This document shows positions 20,932-30,741 of a stretch of 64,000 bases of DNA, piece by piece. Made by a program: the position numbers and the translations under genes. Positions within the stretch are counted from its first letter, which is position 1; every line of letters starts with the position of its first letter. Below the pieces are notes generated by a model, which had not been told where the DNA came from, did no database searches, and saw nothing but the letters and a program-made list of their open reading frames with translations. This DNA comes from Micrasema longulum. Its lineage: Eukaryota > Arthropoda > Insecta > Trichoptera > Brachycentridae. The stretch is from positions 21,424-85,423 of the forward strand of contig JAGVSM010002829.1 of assembly GCA_022494885.1 (NCBI GenBank), given 5' to 3'.

Positions 20932-21308
20932 TTGTGTAGTGGTTGACGTTTCCGTATACCATTATTGAGGTCCTGGGTTTGATTTCTTGCGGGGTGATCG
21001 TGAAATATTGATTTGAAAGATAATTTAAACTGAAATATTTCACCGAATGTTATTAAATATTTGTGTAGAACCACTTACTGAAATTTTTATGTCTACCGTT
21101 TCGAGACCTACCCGACTCATATTCAGGACACTAATTTAACCAACAAATATTTATTTTATACTCCATTGTTTCTTGACTGGCACCTGAAGTGAAAGTCTGA
21201 TCCCCTAACCTTAATGTAATAGATTATTGAAATACACCGCGTTTGGTTTACCAATGCTATGCCCTATGCACCACTCGGCGCGGAAAAGGGGAATGATTAT
21301 GATGAATA
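20932..21308 (+). mobile_element. SINE1, copy b, with internal insertion
   Basis: The head GTCCGCCTCGTTGTGTAGTG and degraded B box GGGTTTGATTTC (about 20975) are followed by GTGAAATATTGATTTGAAAG. About 100 bp of foreign sequence (about 21054-21158) separates this from the body CTTGACTGGCACCTGAAGTG and the tail CTATGCCCTATGCACCACTC. Confidence 0.75.
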
Positions 21309-21469
21309 ATGTGTTAGTTATTCAAAAGCTAGCTGTTACATGTAAACAAAAAACTTGAATGAGTTGAAAAAAAAATTCAGATGGTATTTGTATTAAAAAT
21401 GACTTCGAAACCGACATATTCTTAAGTTATTACTTTGCCATCTTTCTTATTTCAGTATTTGTCAGAAAT

Positions 21470-21619
21470 ATGAGAGCTTTAATTGCATGTTTTGTGTGTG
21501 TATTTTGTTTGCTTAACGTTATTATATTAAACAACCATCGCGAATGGCGCCTCCACGAATTACGAAGTAGAAACTTTAGCGAAAGTACATTTAGCTTCTT
21601 CGTCAAAGATTCAATCTGA
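21470..21619 (+). CDS. Candidate 49-codon ORF with hydrophobic N-terminus (hypothetical)
   Basis: The frame starts MRALIACFVCVFCLLNVIIL, which reads like a signal peptide or a signal anchor, and continues with about 29 charged and polar residues (NNHREWRLHELRSRNFSE...) to TGA at 21617-21619. Sixteen bases upstream of the ATG, TTTCTTATTTCAG (21443-21455) looks like a splice acceptor, so this could be a 3' exon or a small secreted/type II membrane peptide. The surrounding 21450-21950 has no repeat match in the window and is relatively GC-rich downstream. I recognise no family, and chance cannot be excluded for an ORF this short. Confidence 0.2.
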   Translation: MRALIACFVCVFCLLNVIILNNHREWRLHELRSRNFSESTFSFFVKDSI

Positions 21620-22036
21620 TTTGAATTCTATAGGAAGAACTAGAGGCGTTCACGGCGGATGCGAGGTTGTCGAAAAAAGAGAAATGGCGATATGATATGG
21701 CGGCGGTGAGGGAAAAGTGGCGAAAAAACGGGCGGGATGGAGTCAAGTTTCCCGCGCTGAATTGTGACTTTCCCGCGTGATTTTGATTGATGGATTTTCT
21801 TCTTCCCATTCTTCCCCTTTCACTTCAGTGCGTAAACAGTACCATCTACCCAGAAAGCACATTTTTTTAAATACATGTTTTGGCATTCTTACGACCGTCG
21901 CGTTGTGGCGTTCGTTTTGTATCCATAACAAAACAAAGAATTAAATTTTATGTTTTGTGGTATTCATATTTCACAATTTTTTTATCCGATAAAATATCGA
22001 ATTTTAAAGACTTAGCTAGATAGAAATATACATTAT

Positions 22037-22955
22037 ATGACTTTTTCGCAGTCTCAATCCTGGGGATTGGTTTGCAGCAAAGTCCTGCATCTAGTCCTCC
22101 ATTGGTCTCTATTTTCTGCAGCCCTCTGCAGTTTAAATCTTGCACACTTGCTCCAAATATTTCCGTCGGGGGCGCCCTCTATAATTTGTCCCCTCAGCCA
22201 TTCCCTCTATGATGTCGTGCAGGAGACCATCATGGCGCATAATGTGGCCGATGCATCGGGCTCGCCTCTCTCAGACGGTTTTGATTAGGTGCCTACCTTC
22301 TTCGATTATGTTGAGGACCTCGTCATTAGTGATGTGGTCTCTCCAGCCAATTCCTAATATTTTTCTGTAGCGCCACATCTCGAAGGCCTCTTGTCTTTTT
22401 TTATCTCTTTCGGTAAGGCACCATGTCTCACAACCGTACATCAATATGCTCCATACACATGTCTTGGCAAGTTGCTTGCGGAGTTTTATATTAATATTAT
22501 TCGACTCAAAAATCTTTGATTTTTTGTTCAACCCAAGCTTCGCTCGGTGTATGCGGCAGTCGACTTCTCTTTTTGTTCTCCCATCCCAAGTGATCCTGCT
22601 TCCAAGGTACACAACTTCTTTCGCGTTTTTCAGAGTTGATCCTGACATTACTTTATTCATTCGTTGCTCATTACGGGCCACATTTATTTCTTTGGTTTTG
22701 CTCCTGTTTATTTTCATATTATATTTATTATTTAATACATTCTCCATGGATGTCAGAGCCTCAGTGAGTTTTTCTTCACATTTTGCAATCAGGGCGATGT
22801 CATCGGCAAACCTTATCATGTCTACCTTTTCTCCGTGTACTTTAACACCCTCTCTATGACTAATTTTTTCCCTGATTTCATCGATTGCGCACTGTATATA
22901 TCCATTAAATAATAGTGGAGACAGCGAGCCTGTATTGCTTTTGAATATAATTTAA
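22037..22955 (-). pseudogene. RTE-like endonuclease/reverse transcriptase, C-terminal third
   Basis: Read on the minus strand: TGSLSPLLFN (RT block 4, about 22905-22935), then MIRFADDIALIAKCEEKLTE with the catalytic FADD, NNKYNMKINRSKTKEI, VVYLGSRITWDGRTKREVDC, and CVWSILMYGCETWCLTERDK. A TGA at about 22271-22273 interrupts IIEEGRHLIKTV and probably arose from a CGA codon. The same frame continues ERRARCIGHIMRHDGLLHDI, then NYRGRPRRKYLEQVCKI and three more stops, finishing MQDFAANQSPGLRLRKSH near 22040. The endonuclease and N-terminal RT are absent. It differs in sequence from the RTE-like fragments at 2785 and 48115, so it is a second family. Confidence 0.85.
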
Positions 22956-22959
22956 GAAA

Positions 22960-24660
22960 CATGGAAAGTACAGACACTCCTTACTACTTACTTACTATTT
23001 ATATTATTTAATATGGTTACATAAAATGATATGTGTTTTTTTTCCTATTACAATCTACTTGTATTTGATCATAATTTATATTTACAGTTTTAAATTATTA
23101 TATTTTACTCTTATTAAATATTTCATTGCATCTCTATTTTACGAAGCAATACATTGTATCATTTTTTGTAACAATGACATATTCGAAGCAGTATTATGTT
23201 TAATAACAAAAAAAGACCAATAACATGGATATAAAAATAAACTATTAAAGAACTAGAACGACGTACCTAGGACCTACCTAGATAGTGACATTTTACATAG
23301 GCTACAAAATAAAATACCCGTAACAAAAAATGAAATGTCAAAATGTACAAAGCTTTTGTTAAAAGCAAACTAAGCAACATGATCGCCTTCTGGGAAACCG
23401 GTAACAAAACATAAATAACAAGGATACAAACAAAAACATAATAAAATCGTAAAATGTGTAAAATGTACAACTTGCCTAACTAAACCCTCACGACTGAACT
23501 GTACGAAAAATACGATCTTTTCTCGTGTGGTATTTGACGAAAATTGAGACGATAAAAATTGTATACGAAATTACATTGGGAAACATACAAGACAACGACA
23601 TATCAGTACCGAAAAAGGAAGACACACAAATATAATACGGGACAACAACAATACTACCACAAAAAAGCAAGGACATCTAGGACAGTCAAAAATACTGTAC
23701 AGCGGGACTACCTGACTACTTAAAAATCTATTGGATATAAATTAAAAATTAACATTTAAAATCACATGATAAATTACATGACCTAATCTTATAATATGTT
23801 TATATCCAAAGTTTTATTAAAATTATAAGTAAATAAGAAAAAAATATGTTTAAAATAATTGAGAAAAAATATATGTAAATAATATCTGCTGTATAAACCA
23901 TGGAAGTCAAATTGAGCGAAATGTTAAGGAAACGACATTTTGTGATTTCAAAAACATTTGAACCAAATAAGATAATTTCAACATATTAAGAACTTTTAAT
24001 GTGGCCTGGTTGCGTACTGCGAACCAGTTTGTTTATAAAATAATTCAACCTGACATTGGCAAAAGCAACAAATTTAATATGCAATGCCATTTTATTTTTA
24101 AAAAAAAATTTCAATTCTAAATAATACCACATATTAAAATAGCGTATCTGGGGACTACTGTTTTTTTTTTTGCATTAAAACAAAGTGGACTTCATTGAGA
24201 TATAATTTATACAGGTAATACTCCCTACAAATCCGAGCCAAAAAGTCGTCCCCAAAGGAAAGATAGGAAAAGTGTTAAGAAGTAAAGTTGGTATAAAAAT
24301 AAAAAGTTTTTTCGTTGATATTATAAAGACATGCCTATCCTAATTCAATAAATATGAAAAATGTATTATCTATGACTGGTTTGCTAATGAATCACTCAAT
24401 AATATCGTGCACTTAGCCTTATGCTCATCTAATTATTTGATTATAACCCAACTTCACCCCGGTTAATACGGCGACACTTAGTATTTACATGAATGAAGAA
24501 AGGTTATATTTATTGAATTATCGAAGGGCTATGTATTTATTAAGAACTTTGTCGTAGATCGTAATCAGAGTTAACATTCAATACTTCGCCAGCGATCATT
24601 AATTACCAAAGTCCGTTTTCTATGGGTCAGAAAAATGAACAAAGTTCCGGTAAGATTTTT
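22960..24660. other. 1.7-kb stretch with no recognised feature
   Basis: Short frames of 60-67 codons occur at 23026, 23267 and 23488 but are Phe/Ile/Tyr-rich and typical of AT-rich noncoding DNA. I see no terminal repeats and no transposon motifs. It may be unique sequence. Confidence 0.4.
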
Positions 24661-24665
24661 TTAGC

Positions 24666-24859
24666 AGAAACGAGGAAGACCGAGAAAGACATGGCACGAT
24701 CAAGTCCATCAAATACTTGAAGATGGACATGTCAAAAGTAGGAATAATCGGCGTGCGTGCATGAGAAGATGTATGAATGTAGGAAAGCTAGGTCTGTATG
24801 CCAAGATAGAGTTTTATGGCATTCTATCCTCTCTGAAACGTGATGGTTTGTTTGTTTTG
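24666..24859 (+). pseudogene. RTE-like C-terminal fragment (plus strand)
   Basis: Reads QKRGRPRKTWHDQVHQILED, GHVKSRNNRRACMRRCMNVG, then YAKIEFYGILSSL and the 3' segment CGTGATGGTTTGTTTGTTTT. Same family as 2785-2972. The 3' segment also matches the minus-strand copy near 48120-48155, so this is the true 3' end of the family. The fragment begins abruptly at the RKRGRPRK block. Confidence 0.65.
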
Positions 24860-25063
24860 TATAGATTCAATTCGGTTAGTGTATTTTTTGTATTGAGGGC
24901 TCCAAGCGGGAGATGCGAATTCTAATTGACTTCGAACATATATAAATGAAAGAATTCTAAGAGTGCGCGTTAGATTGAATTCTCTCCCTTTACGGAAGAG
25001 GAAACCTAACATTTGATATGATTTTTTCACAATTGAGTTGACATGTGCCTCAAACGACTCATT
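24860..25063 (-). pseudogene. Jockey-like LINE fragment between RTE-like pieces
   Basis: The minus-strand frame reads NESFEAHVNSIVKKSYQMLG, FLFRKGREFN, SFIYVRSQLEFASPAWSPQY and NRIESIQNKQ. This is the RT thumb region of jockey-like LINEs (compare YYTFVRSHLEYASQIW in the 3112 element). The long frame that contains it runs into RTE-like DNA on both sides (24824-25123). It is only a partial domain with no catalytic residues. Confidence 0.7.
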
Positions 25064-25235
25064 GTCAATTATGCCATGTCTTTCTCGGTTTTCCTCTATT
25101 TCTGCATCCATCAACATTCGCATCGTAAATATTTTTAGCCGTTCTTTCGCTGTCCATCCGCTCTACATGCCCAAACCAACGCAGAGCTCTATACAGTTTG
25201 GCAATACGCCTACTGGTGTTTTTCCCGTGCCCGGG
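25057..25235 (-). pseudogene. RTE-like C-terminal fragment (minus strand)
   Basis: Minus-strand reading gives HVERMDSERTAKNIYDANVD then GCRNRGKPRKTWHN, the same block as 2785-2890, ending where the jockey-like fragment starts. The plus-strand fragment at 24666 begins with the overlapping RKRGRPRKTWHDQV block, so the two RTE-like pieces are inverted with respect to each other around the LINE fragment. Confidence 0.6.
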
Positions 25236-25347
25236 TGGAATGGATAAGAATTTAATCGAATAAAAATCTCGGACGAGTGTTTTTCACTCAATGGCTGATG
25301 TCAAGAAAAATTAAATAAAAAAAATCTTGTTAAAATTAGTCCGTTTT

Positions 25348-25565
25348 TATGTGTACTTGTAAGAGCGTTTGCCTGCTATGGAGATTCCGAGTTTTTTTTT
25401 GTAAGTAGCTTATCACTGCCACAGTTTATAGTCCTTGGACCGGTGCCTAAAGCATGGACTGATCATCTTGCTTTCATGTATATTATCGATCGCTAAAACG
25501 CTGCAATTTAGGTACCAATGCAGTACCTTGTGCACAACTAGGTGCGGATTGGGAGTTAATGAGGT
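25348..25565 (+). mobile_element. SINE1, copy g, degraded
   Basis: Matches the head (AAGAGCGTTTGCCTGCTATG), the body (AGTCCTTGGACCGGTGCC, ATGGACTGATCATC) and the tail (CAATGCAGTACCTTGTGCAC) of SINE1. The B box is lost in a T-run. Confidence 0.6.
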
Positions 25566-25639
25566 ACAAAAATTGCGTGAAATTCTTTTTGCAAATGTTA
25601 AAAATAACATCACGTCATTATTTTGATCAAACTAAAAAG

Positions 25640-26500
25640 GTCGCCTTGAAATTTTTAAAGGAATTAAAACGGCGCGGCGTTGTTATTATTATTAGGCCAA
25701 ATAACTTGGTATAAATAATGGAAATGTTTCGGATGTTTTTATTACTTGAGTCCCATATAAAGGGATCTTATTACTTTAGCTGTATACAACACCCACCATT
25801 GTCTTAAGGACCTTGTCACCGCTGACCTCGTTCTAGCGACTTCGTTTATAGAGTATTTAAACTTTTCTTTATCGCCGTTAATTTTAATGGGTTTTCGTTG
25901 TAAAATCAACCCCAGAGTACGAAGAGCCTTTGCCTTGTCACATATCGTCGCGTCGTATAAAAACAACAGTTTACTGAATAAAACCCTTTTAATTATAATT
26001 TCAAATCGTTGTGTATTTTTAATTTGTAATTTTCTTTTTGAATCAGCCTTTGAAATTCGGACTGTTTGAATCAAGATGAAAAGTGTTTACGAAAAATATT
26101 TGGAATACGTACCTACTCAGGTTAAAATACTAATTTCAGAAGAGCGTATAAAGCTCTCAAGGACAAAACCAAATTTTAAGAGAGGGGTTCACGATTTGAT
26201 TTTCCTCGGCGGAAAGGATTTGTGTAGTAAACTCCTTGACGATTTTTCAAATATTTGAGTTTGTTTTATGTTAATAAAATGTTTGCGCCGCGTGTTGTTT
26301 TTTTGTTTCTTGATTCATTTAATATTTATTATGCTATGTCATTTAAGTTTATTATTCGCCTTAACAGAACAGTTAACAAAATCTCATACAGTACTGTCGA
26401 TGTGTTCCTACAGCAAAGGCAAACATTCGAGTAGCAAGCGGTGTTATCACTCCTGACTTGAGATGACACACTTGCCATATCTGCCTAGATCATGCCATGA
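25640..26500. other. Unassigned stretch with opposed open frames
   Basis: A minus-strand frame of 110 codons (25742-26074) and a plus-strand frame of 60 codons (26076-26258, MKSVYEKYLEYVPTQVKILI...) are open but match nothing I know, and neither has a convincing start context or repeats elsewhere in the window. It is possibly unique DNA. Confidence 0.3.
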
Positions 26501-26509
26501 CTATACCTA

Positions 26510-26744
26510 TTTATTTATTTATACTTTTACATTGTTTGTATTCTATTTTTTATACAGAATAATGTTCCCTCACTGGGGTGTCCCGTGCCGAGGGTAACAT
26601 TTTACAAAATGTGAAACATGCCTTAAATTAGTTATTTAACAAATTTAATATAATAATAAAAATATCTAATTAATCTAATCAACCTAATTATCATTTACAT
26701 AATATACAATGTAAACTAAAATAACCATAACAAATATAACCAAT
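26510..26744 (-). mobile_element. LINE family B 3' UTR, copy 2
   Basis: On the minus strand it carries CTCGGCACGGGACACCCCAG (complement at about 26573-26592) and ends in AAGTATAAATAAATAAATA near 26510, as in the copy at 9672-9975. Confidence 0.7.
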
Positions 26745-27060
26745 TTATGCAGACCAATAACAAATTTCATAAACAGTACACACATTTAACCTATTTGGCT
26801 TGATCCACTCATCGATCCGTGCGCAACCCACCTCCACTATCCATTTCTCAATAGCAATTTTATATTGAGAATACTTACTTATTGTCCTTATGGATAATGG
26901 AAGTAGATTGTACACTTTAACCGAGTAGTAGGCCAATCCTCTTTGACCGAAGATTGTATTCATTTTTTTTTGCAGCATCAGGGGAGAGTATCTAGTAAGT
27001 CTTGTATTTGTAACGGAAGGTAGAGAATAATGTTTATGTGCGTATAGCTGTTGTCCATTT
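26745..27060 (-). pseudogene. LINE reverse transcriptase C-terminus (family B, copy 2)
   Basis: Reads GQQLYAHKHYSLPSVTNTRL, TRYSPLMLQKKMNTIFGQRG, LAYYSVKVYNLLPLSIRTIS, then KIAIEKWIVEVG and a stop at 26745. It is the better preserved of two family B copies and is followed by the family 3' UTR. The element is 5'-truncated before the RT domain. No internal stop is seen in this part. Together with 9487-9975 it defines the family's 3' end. Confidence 0.75.
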
Positions 27061-27315
27061 GAACATATTCTAAGATTGTTTTAGTAAAGTTAATCCATTG
27101 TGTTACAATAATGCCAATCTATTATTTTTATTTTTACAATAATACAATCTTACACGAGAAATAATTAAATAAATAATAAAAATAACATAGATAAAATTAC
27201 GTTTAAATGGTCGAAATAATCTTAGAAATTAAATTGATTATTTATCTTAAATTAACTCCTGAATCTGTTTATTTCGTAAATCTGTTTGATATAAAATTAT
27301 ACGAGGCAGTAAATA

Positions 27316-27573
27316 TTACTCACTTAAACCGATCCGTAAATAATCTCCTCTGAATAAAAAAATCATGTTTCCCGTCCTAATAGTTTTCACCATCCAGTGA
27401 TCCGTATCAAAAGCGAAACAGTTTGTGTTTACGAACCAGATGCCATCACTTGACCCCACAAATAAATAAACCCCCAAGGGCTTCACCCTCGAAACATGAA
27501 ATAGGAACCTTCTCATCCGACCACAACGTAAAAAAGTATTGATAGTTGAATACGGTCGTCTTTTTGGAGGCAT
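27316..27573 (-). CDS. Candidate host exon, hypothetical protein of 85 codons
   Basis: The minus-strand frame starts MPPKRRPYSTINTFLRCGRM, continues RRFLFHVSRVKPLGVYLFVG and SSDGIWFVNTNCFAFDTDHW, and ends two codons after a consensus splice donor (GGTTTAA|GTGAGTAA, on the minus strand at about 27316-27330). Codon composition is less AT-biased than the flanks and the protein is not low-complexity. No transposon motif is recognisable and no second copy exists in the window. It could be a first exon of an unidentified gene, or a fragment of an element I cannot name. Confidence 0.3.
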   Translation of the reverse strand: MPPKRRPYSTINTFLRCGRMRRFLFHVSRVKPLGVYLFVGSSDGIWFVNTNCFAFDTDHWMVKTIRTGNMIFLFRGDYLRIGLSE

Positions 27574-28066
27574 TACAGTTGCAACTTATTTACAAAGTGT
27601 GTTTTCTTCGTGAAAGTTTTGAATGACCCTTATAAGTAACCACAAGAGAAACCGGGGCTCGGAAAGCTACGGCCCGCGGGCCTATCGTGGTCCCCTAGGG
27701 TTAAGGAAGCCCTAATAGATTGGCGTTATTGATAAAAACATTTTTAATTAAACTTAACATAAGCAATCTTAACCTAAACAATATTTAGAATCTTGGAATC
27801 TTAGAATCTATCAAAGAAACTATTTAAAAGTACAGTAAGCATGGTCATGGCAAAATTTAAGCAGGCATGGCATTTTTAAGAAAGAATTGATAACACCACT
27901 TGGCTTTTGAATGCTTGCCTTTGCTCCAGGAACACAACGACAGTACTGTTTAGTGAGATTTTTTTAACTGTTCTGAGGATCCTTGGCAGTGCAAATTTCT
28001 GTTGTTGAGGACACGCTTGTTTTCGACTCGGTAGTTACTCTCGGAAGGAAATTTAGTGTTGATAAG

Positions 28067-28165
28067 TCCGCCTCGCGTTTGATTAGAGTTTATGCCTACC
28101 ATGTCTGAGGTTCCGGGTTCGATTCCTGGAAAAGTCGATATTTAAAGGGTTATTTTCACTGCGAC
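28067..28165 (+). mobile_element. SINE1, copy c, head (interrupted by MITE A)
   Basis: GTCCGCCTCGCGTTTGATTA, a clean B box GGTTCGATTCC (about 28114-28124) and TTTAAAGGGTTATTTTCACT lead to the AATT target of the MITE. The body resumes at 28605 with TACAGTCCCTGGACTGGATT. Confidence 0.7.
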
Positions 28166-28169
28166 AATT

Positions 28170-28600
28170 GAACGTAGTTATGCAGAAAGCAGTCAGTCAT
28201 AGAAAAGTGAAATAAAGATAAAAGCACCTTTGTAAAATGAGTGAATAAACATATTTACACAACAGTCTGAATGTTTTTGACTTTAACAAATGAGAAACAA
28301 TGAATATATTCGTTTTTTTTTAATATTACAAACAAGAATCTAATTATATGTTTGACCAGTTTTAATAATTTTTAAAATTCGTTAAGATTTTTCTAGTGCT
28401 GTGTGTGTTTTTTCTACAAATTGAGAAATGCCGTTTTTGTGATGGACACCATTTTCAAAAGGTGATTAAAACAATTTTTTGTATGAAAGCGGTTTGGCTG
28501 TTTTTAACAGGATATATAATTTACCTTAGCGCACCTTATAACATCAATATCTATTTTTTTTCAAAATTGTAGACTGTCTGCTTTCTGCATAACTACGTTC
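28170..28600 (+). mobile_element. MITE copy A (GAACGTAG family, 431 bp)
   Basis: Ends are GAACGTAGTTATGCAG... and its complement (about 23-bp terminal inverted repeats). It is flanked by AATT on both sides (28166-28169 and 28601-28604). Non-coding and AT-rich. It is inserted in a SINE1 copy. Close relatives lie at 33970, 39043 and 42939. Confidence 0.85.
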
Positions 28601-28626
28601 AATTTACAGTCCCTGGACTGGATTGA
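28601..28626 (+). mobile_element. SINE1, copy c, body remnant
   Basis: TACAGTCCCTGGACTGGATT continues the SINE after MITE A. It then diverges. Confidence 0.55.
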
Positions 28627-28791
28627 ACCGTATTGATAATGTTGAGTCCATTTAAAACGAATATGATATGGACGAGGTGTGTAAGAATACCTCGTCCAGG
28701 TAGATGGTAAAGTTAAAGGTTGGACTGTATTGCTGGAAAGAAGGTTGTGCACTCCACCAACCTGCTGTAGTTTTTTGGAAACTTTTCTGGG

Positions 28792-28913
28792 AGGCTGGCG
28801 GTCGAGTGACGCTGGTGCAACTTGTGTTTGTTAAGTTGTCGGTCTGGGTGGACGCTGCCACACCTTATGTGTGATAAGCTGGCGGTCTGGGTGTACGCTG
28901 ACACAGCTTGGTT
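28792..28913 (+). repeat. Three-unit 42-43 bp minisatellite
   Basis: Units start at 28792, 28834 and 28877, each with the pattern AG.TG.CGGTC.G.GTG.ACGCTG followed by a CA-rich part (AGCTGGCGGTCTGGGTGTAC in unit 3). Units 2 and 3 are the most alike. Confidence 0.75.
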
Positions 28914-29396
28914 TTTAGAATATGTTTTAGGAGCTTCACTAGTGTAACGTTAACTTAATATTGCCATCGGTCATGCGTCTTGGCGGGCTTCACACACAGG
29001 CGTGATTATGGTCGCTTGGAGCTGCGGTAGGAAAATGGGACGTGATTGGAAACTTGAGACTGGTATGGATAGGTAGGTATGAATATTGGGATTAATACAT
29101 GGCGTAAGTATCAGCAACATAATATTATGACGATGATGATGAATTTTAATTTGTTTTTCGAAGGAAAGTCTAGACGTACAAATAACACTATCGCCAACGC
29201 CAGGCTAGTTATTAAACCTGTTTTTTTAAACTTTCTTTATTTAAAAATACAGAAATTCAAATTGCTATTTTATTTATTTATTTATGCTTTATTAAGTTAG
29301 TTCTTAAGATCTAACTTAATAAAGTTAAATAACATTCAATTTTAAAAAGTCAAAAAATTTTTAAATATTGAAAAAATATTTTTATGCTAACATTGA

Positions 29397-29540
29397 AACG
29401 GGTTTATGGTCCCGTGACTAGCGTCTCGGACTCACGGATCAAAGGTCCGTGGTTAGAATCGCACTCTACCCAACTCGATTTCCATTTTTTAATAGTGAGG
29501 TATTTACAACTCGTTGAAAATGCATAAATTATGCATAAAT
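29397..29540 (+). mobile_element. tRNA-derived SINE2, copy a
   Basis: The head ATGGTCCCGTGACTAGCGTC and the decayed B box GTGGTTAGAATCGCA are followed by CTCTACCCAACTCGATTTCC and TAATAGTGAGGTATTTACAA. Homologous, in reverse orientation, to 61442-61612 and more distantly to 55410-55585. Confidence 0.65.
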
Positions 29541-29657
29541 TATCAAAATGTATTTTGGTAAATGTATAAAATGTTTAAATATTACATGCATCTATTCTAC
29601 TGTTGAAATAAATTGTCACCTGAAAAGTCCGTCAACGTCCGTTGCACAAAAGGACAC

Positions 29658-29745
29658 AAATACATCTGTGGCTCGGGTCTAAAGGGGCTAATGTTGGATA
29701 TTATTTTTTTCTTGCCAACATTTTGCAAAGGGTTACAGTTAATTA
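29658..29745 (+). repeat. Short dispersed repeat R2, copies 2 and 3
   Basis: GGGTCTAAAGGGGCTAATGT and TTTTTCTTGCCAACATTTTG match 20026-20105. An inverted piece of the same repeat (GACATTGGTCCTTTTAGACT) follows at about 29850-29870. Confidence 0.5.
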
Positions 29746-29889
29746 GAATGAATTATTTTGTGTACACATGCTAATTTAGTAGTGTTTTTTATTAATAATA
29801 GTTTCAAACACCTCAAACAATTTATTGCAACTCAAGTAATGTTGTGATGTACGACATTGGTCCTTTTAGACTCTAGGTACAGAAATAAA

Positions 29890-30630
29890 TATGTATTCGA
29901 GTTTGCGTTCTCGCATTTGTTTTTTGATCTGGCCCTTTCTTTAAAAGTTTTCTCCCCCCTGATTCAACCCTTTGGGAGAGAAGTCTTGAAGTAACAGCCC
30001 CCAACTTGGCTGTATCTAATGTGAAAATAGTGTTCTGTAAACTAATCGCTTGAAATATATATCTCTCGAGTCCGGCTTTTAGCTTTCTCCCCCAACTGTC
30101 TTGCTGTCAAAAGTATATTCTATGACAAAAATGATATCTTAAGCTCTCTCATCCCGTATAGAATATTCGACAAGTCAAAAGTATTTTTTCCAAACTAAAA
30201 TAATGTACCGTCTCTGGAATTGACATAAAGAAAACAAAAACTGAGTAAATGCCGTCGTTTCGCAATATTCTGAATGCTGATCGATACATAAAGTGTGTTT
30301 TTTTCGTCCCCAAATACATACGAGTAATAAACGCATATTTTTTTTTACGTATTAATAATCGGTTTCAAAATATTCATATTTTTGGTAGAAATTGTAGTGT
30401 ATTTTCTTCGTTAGAAAAATAAATAAACATAATTGTGTTCAAAGTGATTACAACACCTGGGTTATATTTATTAAATATACATAATACATGACACAGTAGA
30501 CAGGACAAAGGTCGAGAAAAATCAATAAAGTATTCAATATGTTGTTTCATGTTAATCAAATTATTATCTTTTTTGTTATATTTATATTCATGTGCGATAT
30601 TTTATTTTTTAATGCTGTTCTAGTTTTTTT
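29890..30630. other. No recognised feature
   Basis: AT-rich DNA with one 61-codon minus-strand frame (30374-30559) of no clear identity. Confidence 0.4.
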
Positions 30631-30639
30631 ATTATCATT

Positions 30640-30706
30640 AATTGTGGATAATTTATATAGCGCCATTTTTGTGAAAATCACCTCAAGGGCGCTGTACAAT
30701 AGATAT
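30640..30706 (-). repeat. 60-bp block R3 (GCGCCATTTTTGTG...CAAGGGCGCTGTACA), copy 1
   Basis: GGATAATTTATATAGCGCCA, TTTTTGTGAAAATCACCTCA and AGGGCGCTGTACAATA recur in opposite orientation at 62388-62446 and, more degraded, at 52613-52668 and 61171-61232. Possibly the conserved 3' end of a LINE. Confidence 0.55.
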
Positions 30707-30741
30707 CCCAACACGTTTTGTACATGATTATTGTTGTACTA

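Noticed and set aside
22446..22859. 137-codon plus-strand ORF
   Set aside because: It is the antisense shadow of the RTE-like reverse transcriptase on the minus strand.
27646..27712. GGCCCGCGGGCC palindrome reminiscent of hAT-type ends
   Set aside because: Only a short imperfect palindrome is present, with no clear terminal repeats or 8-bp duplication.
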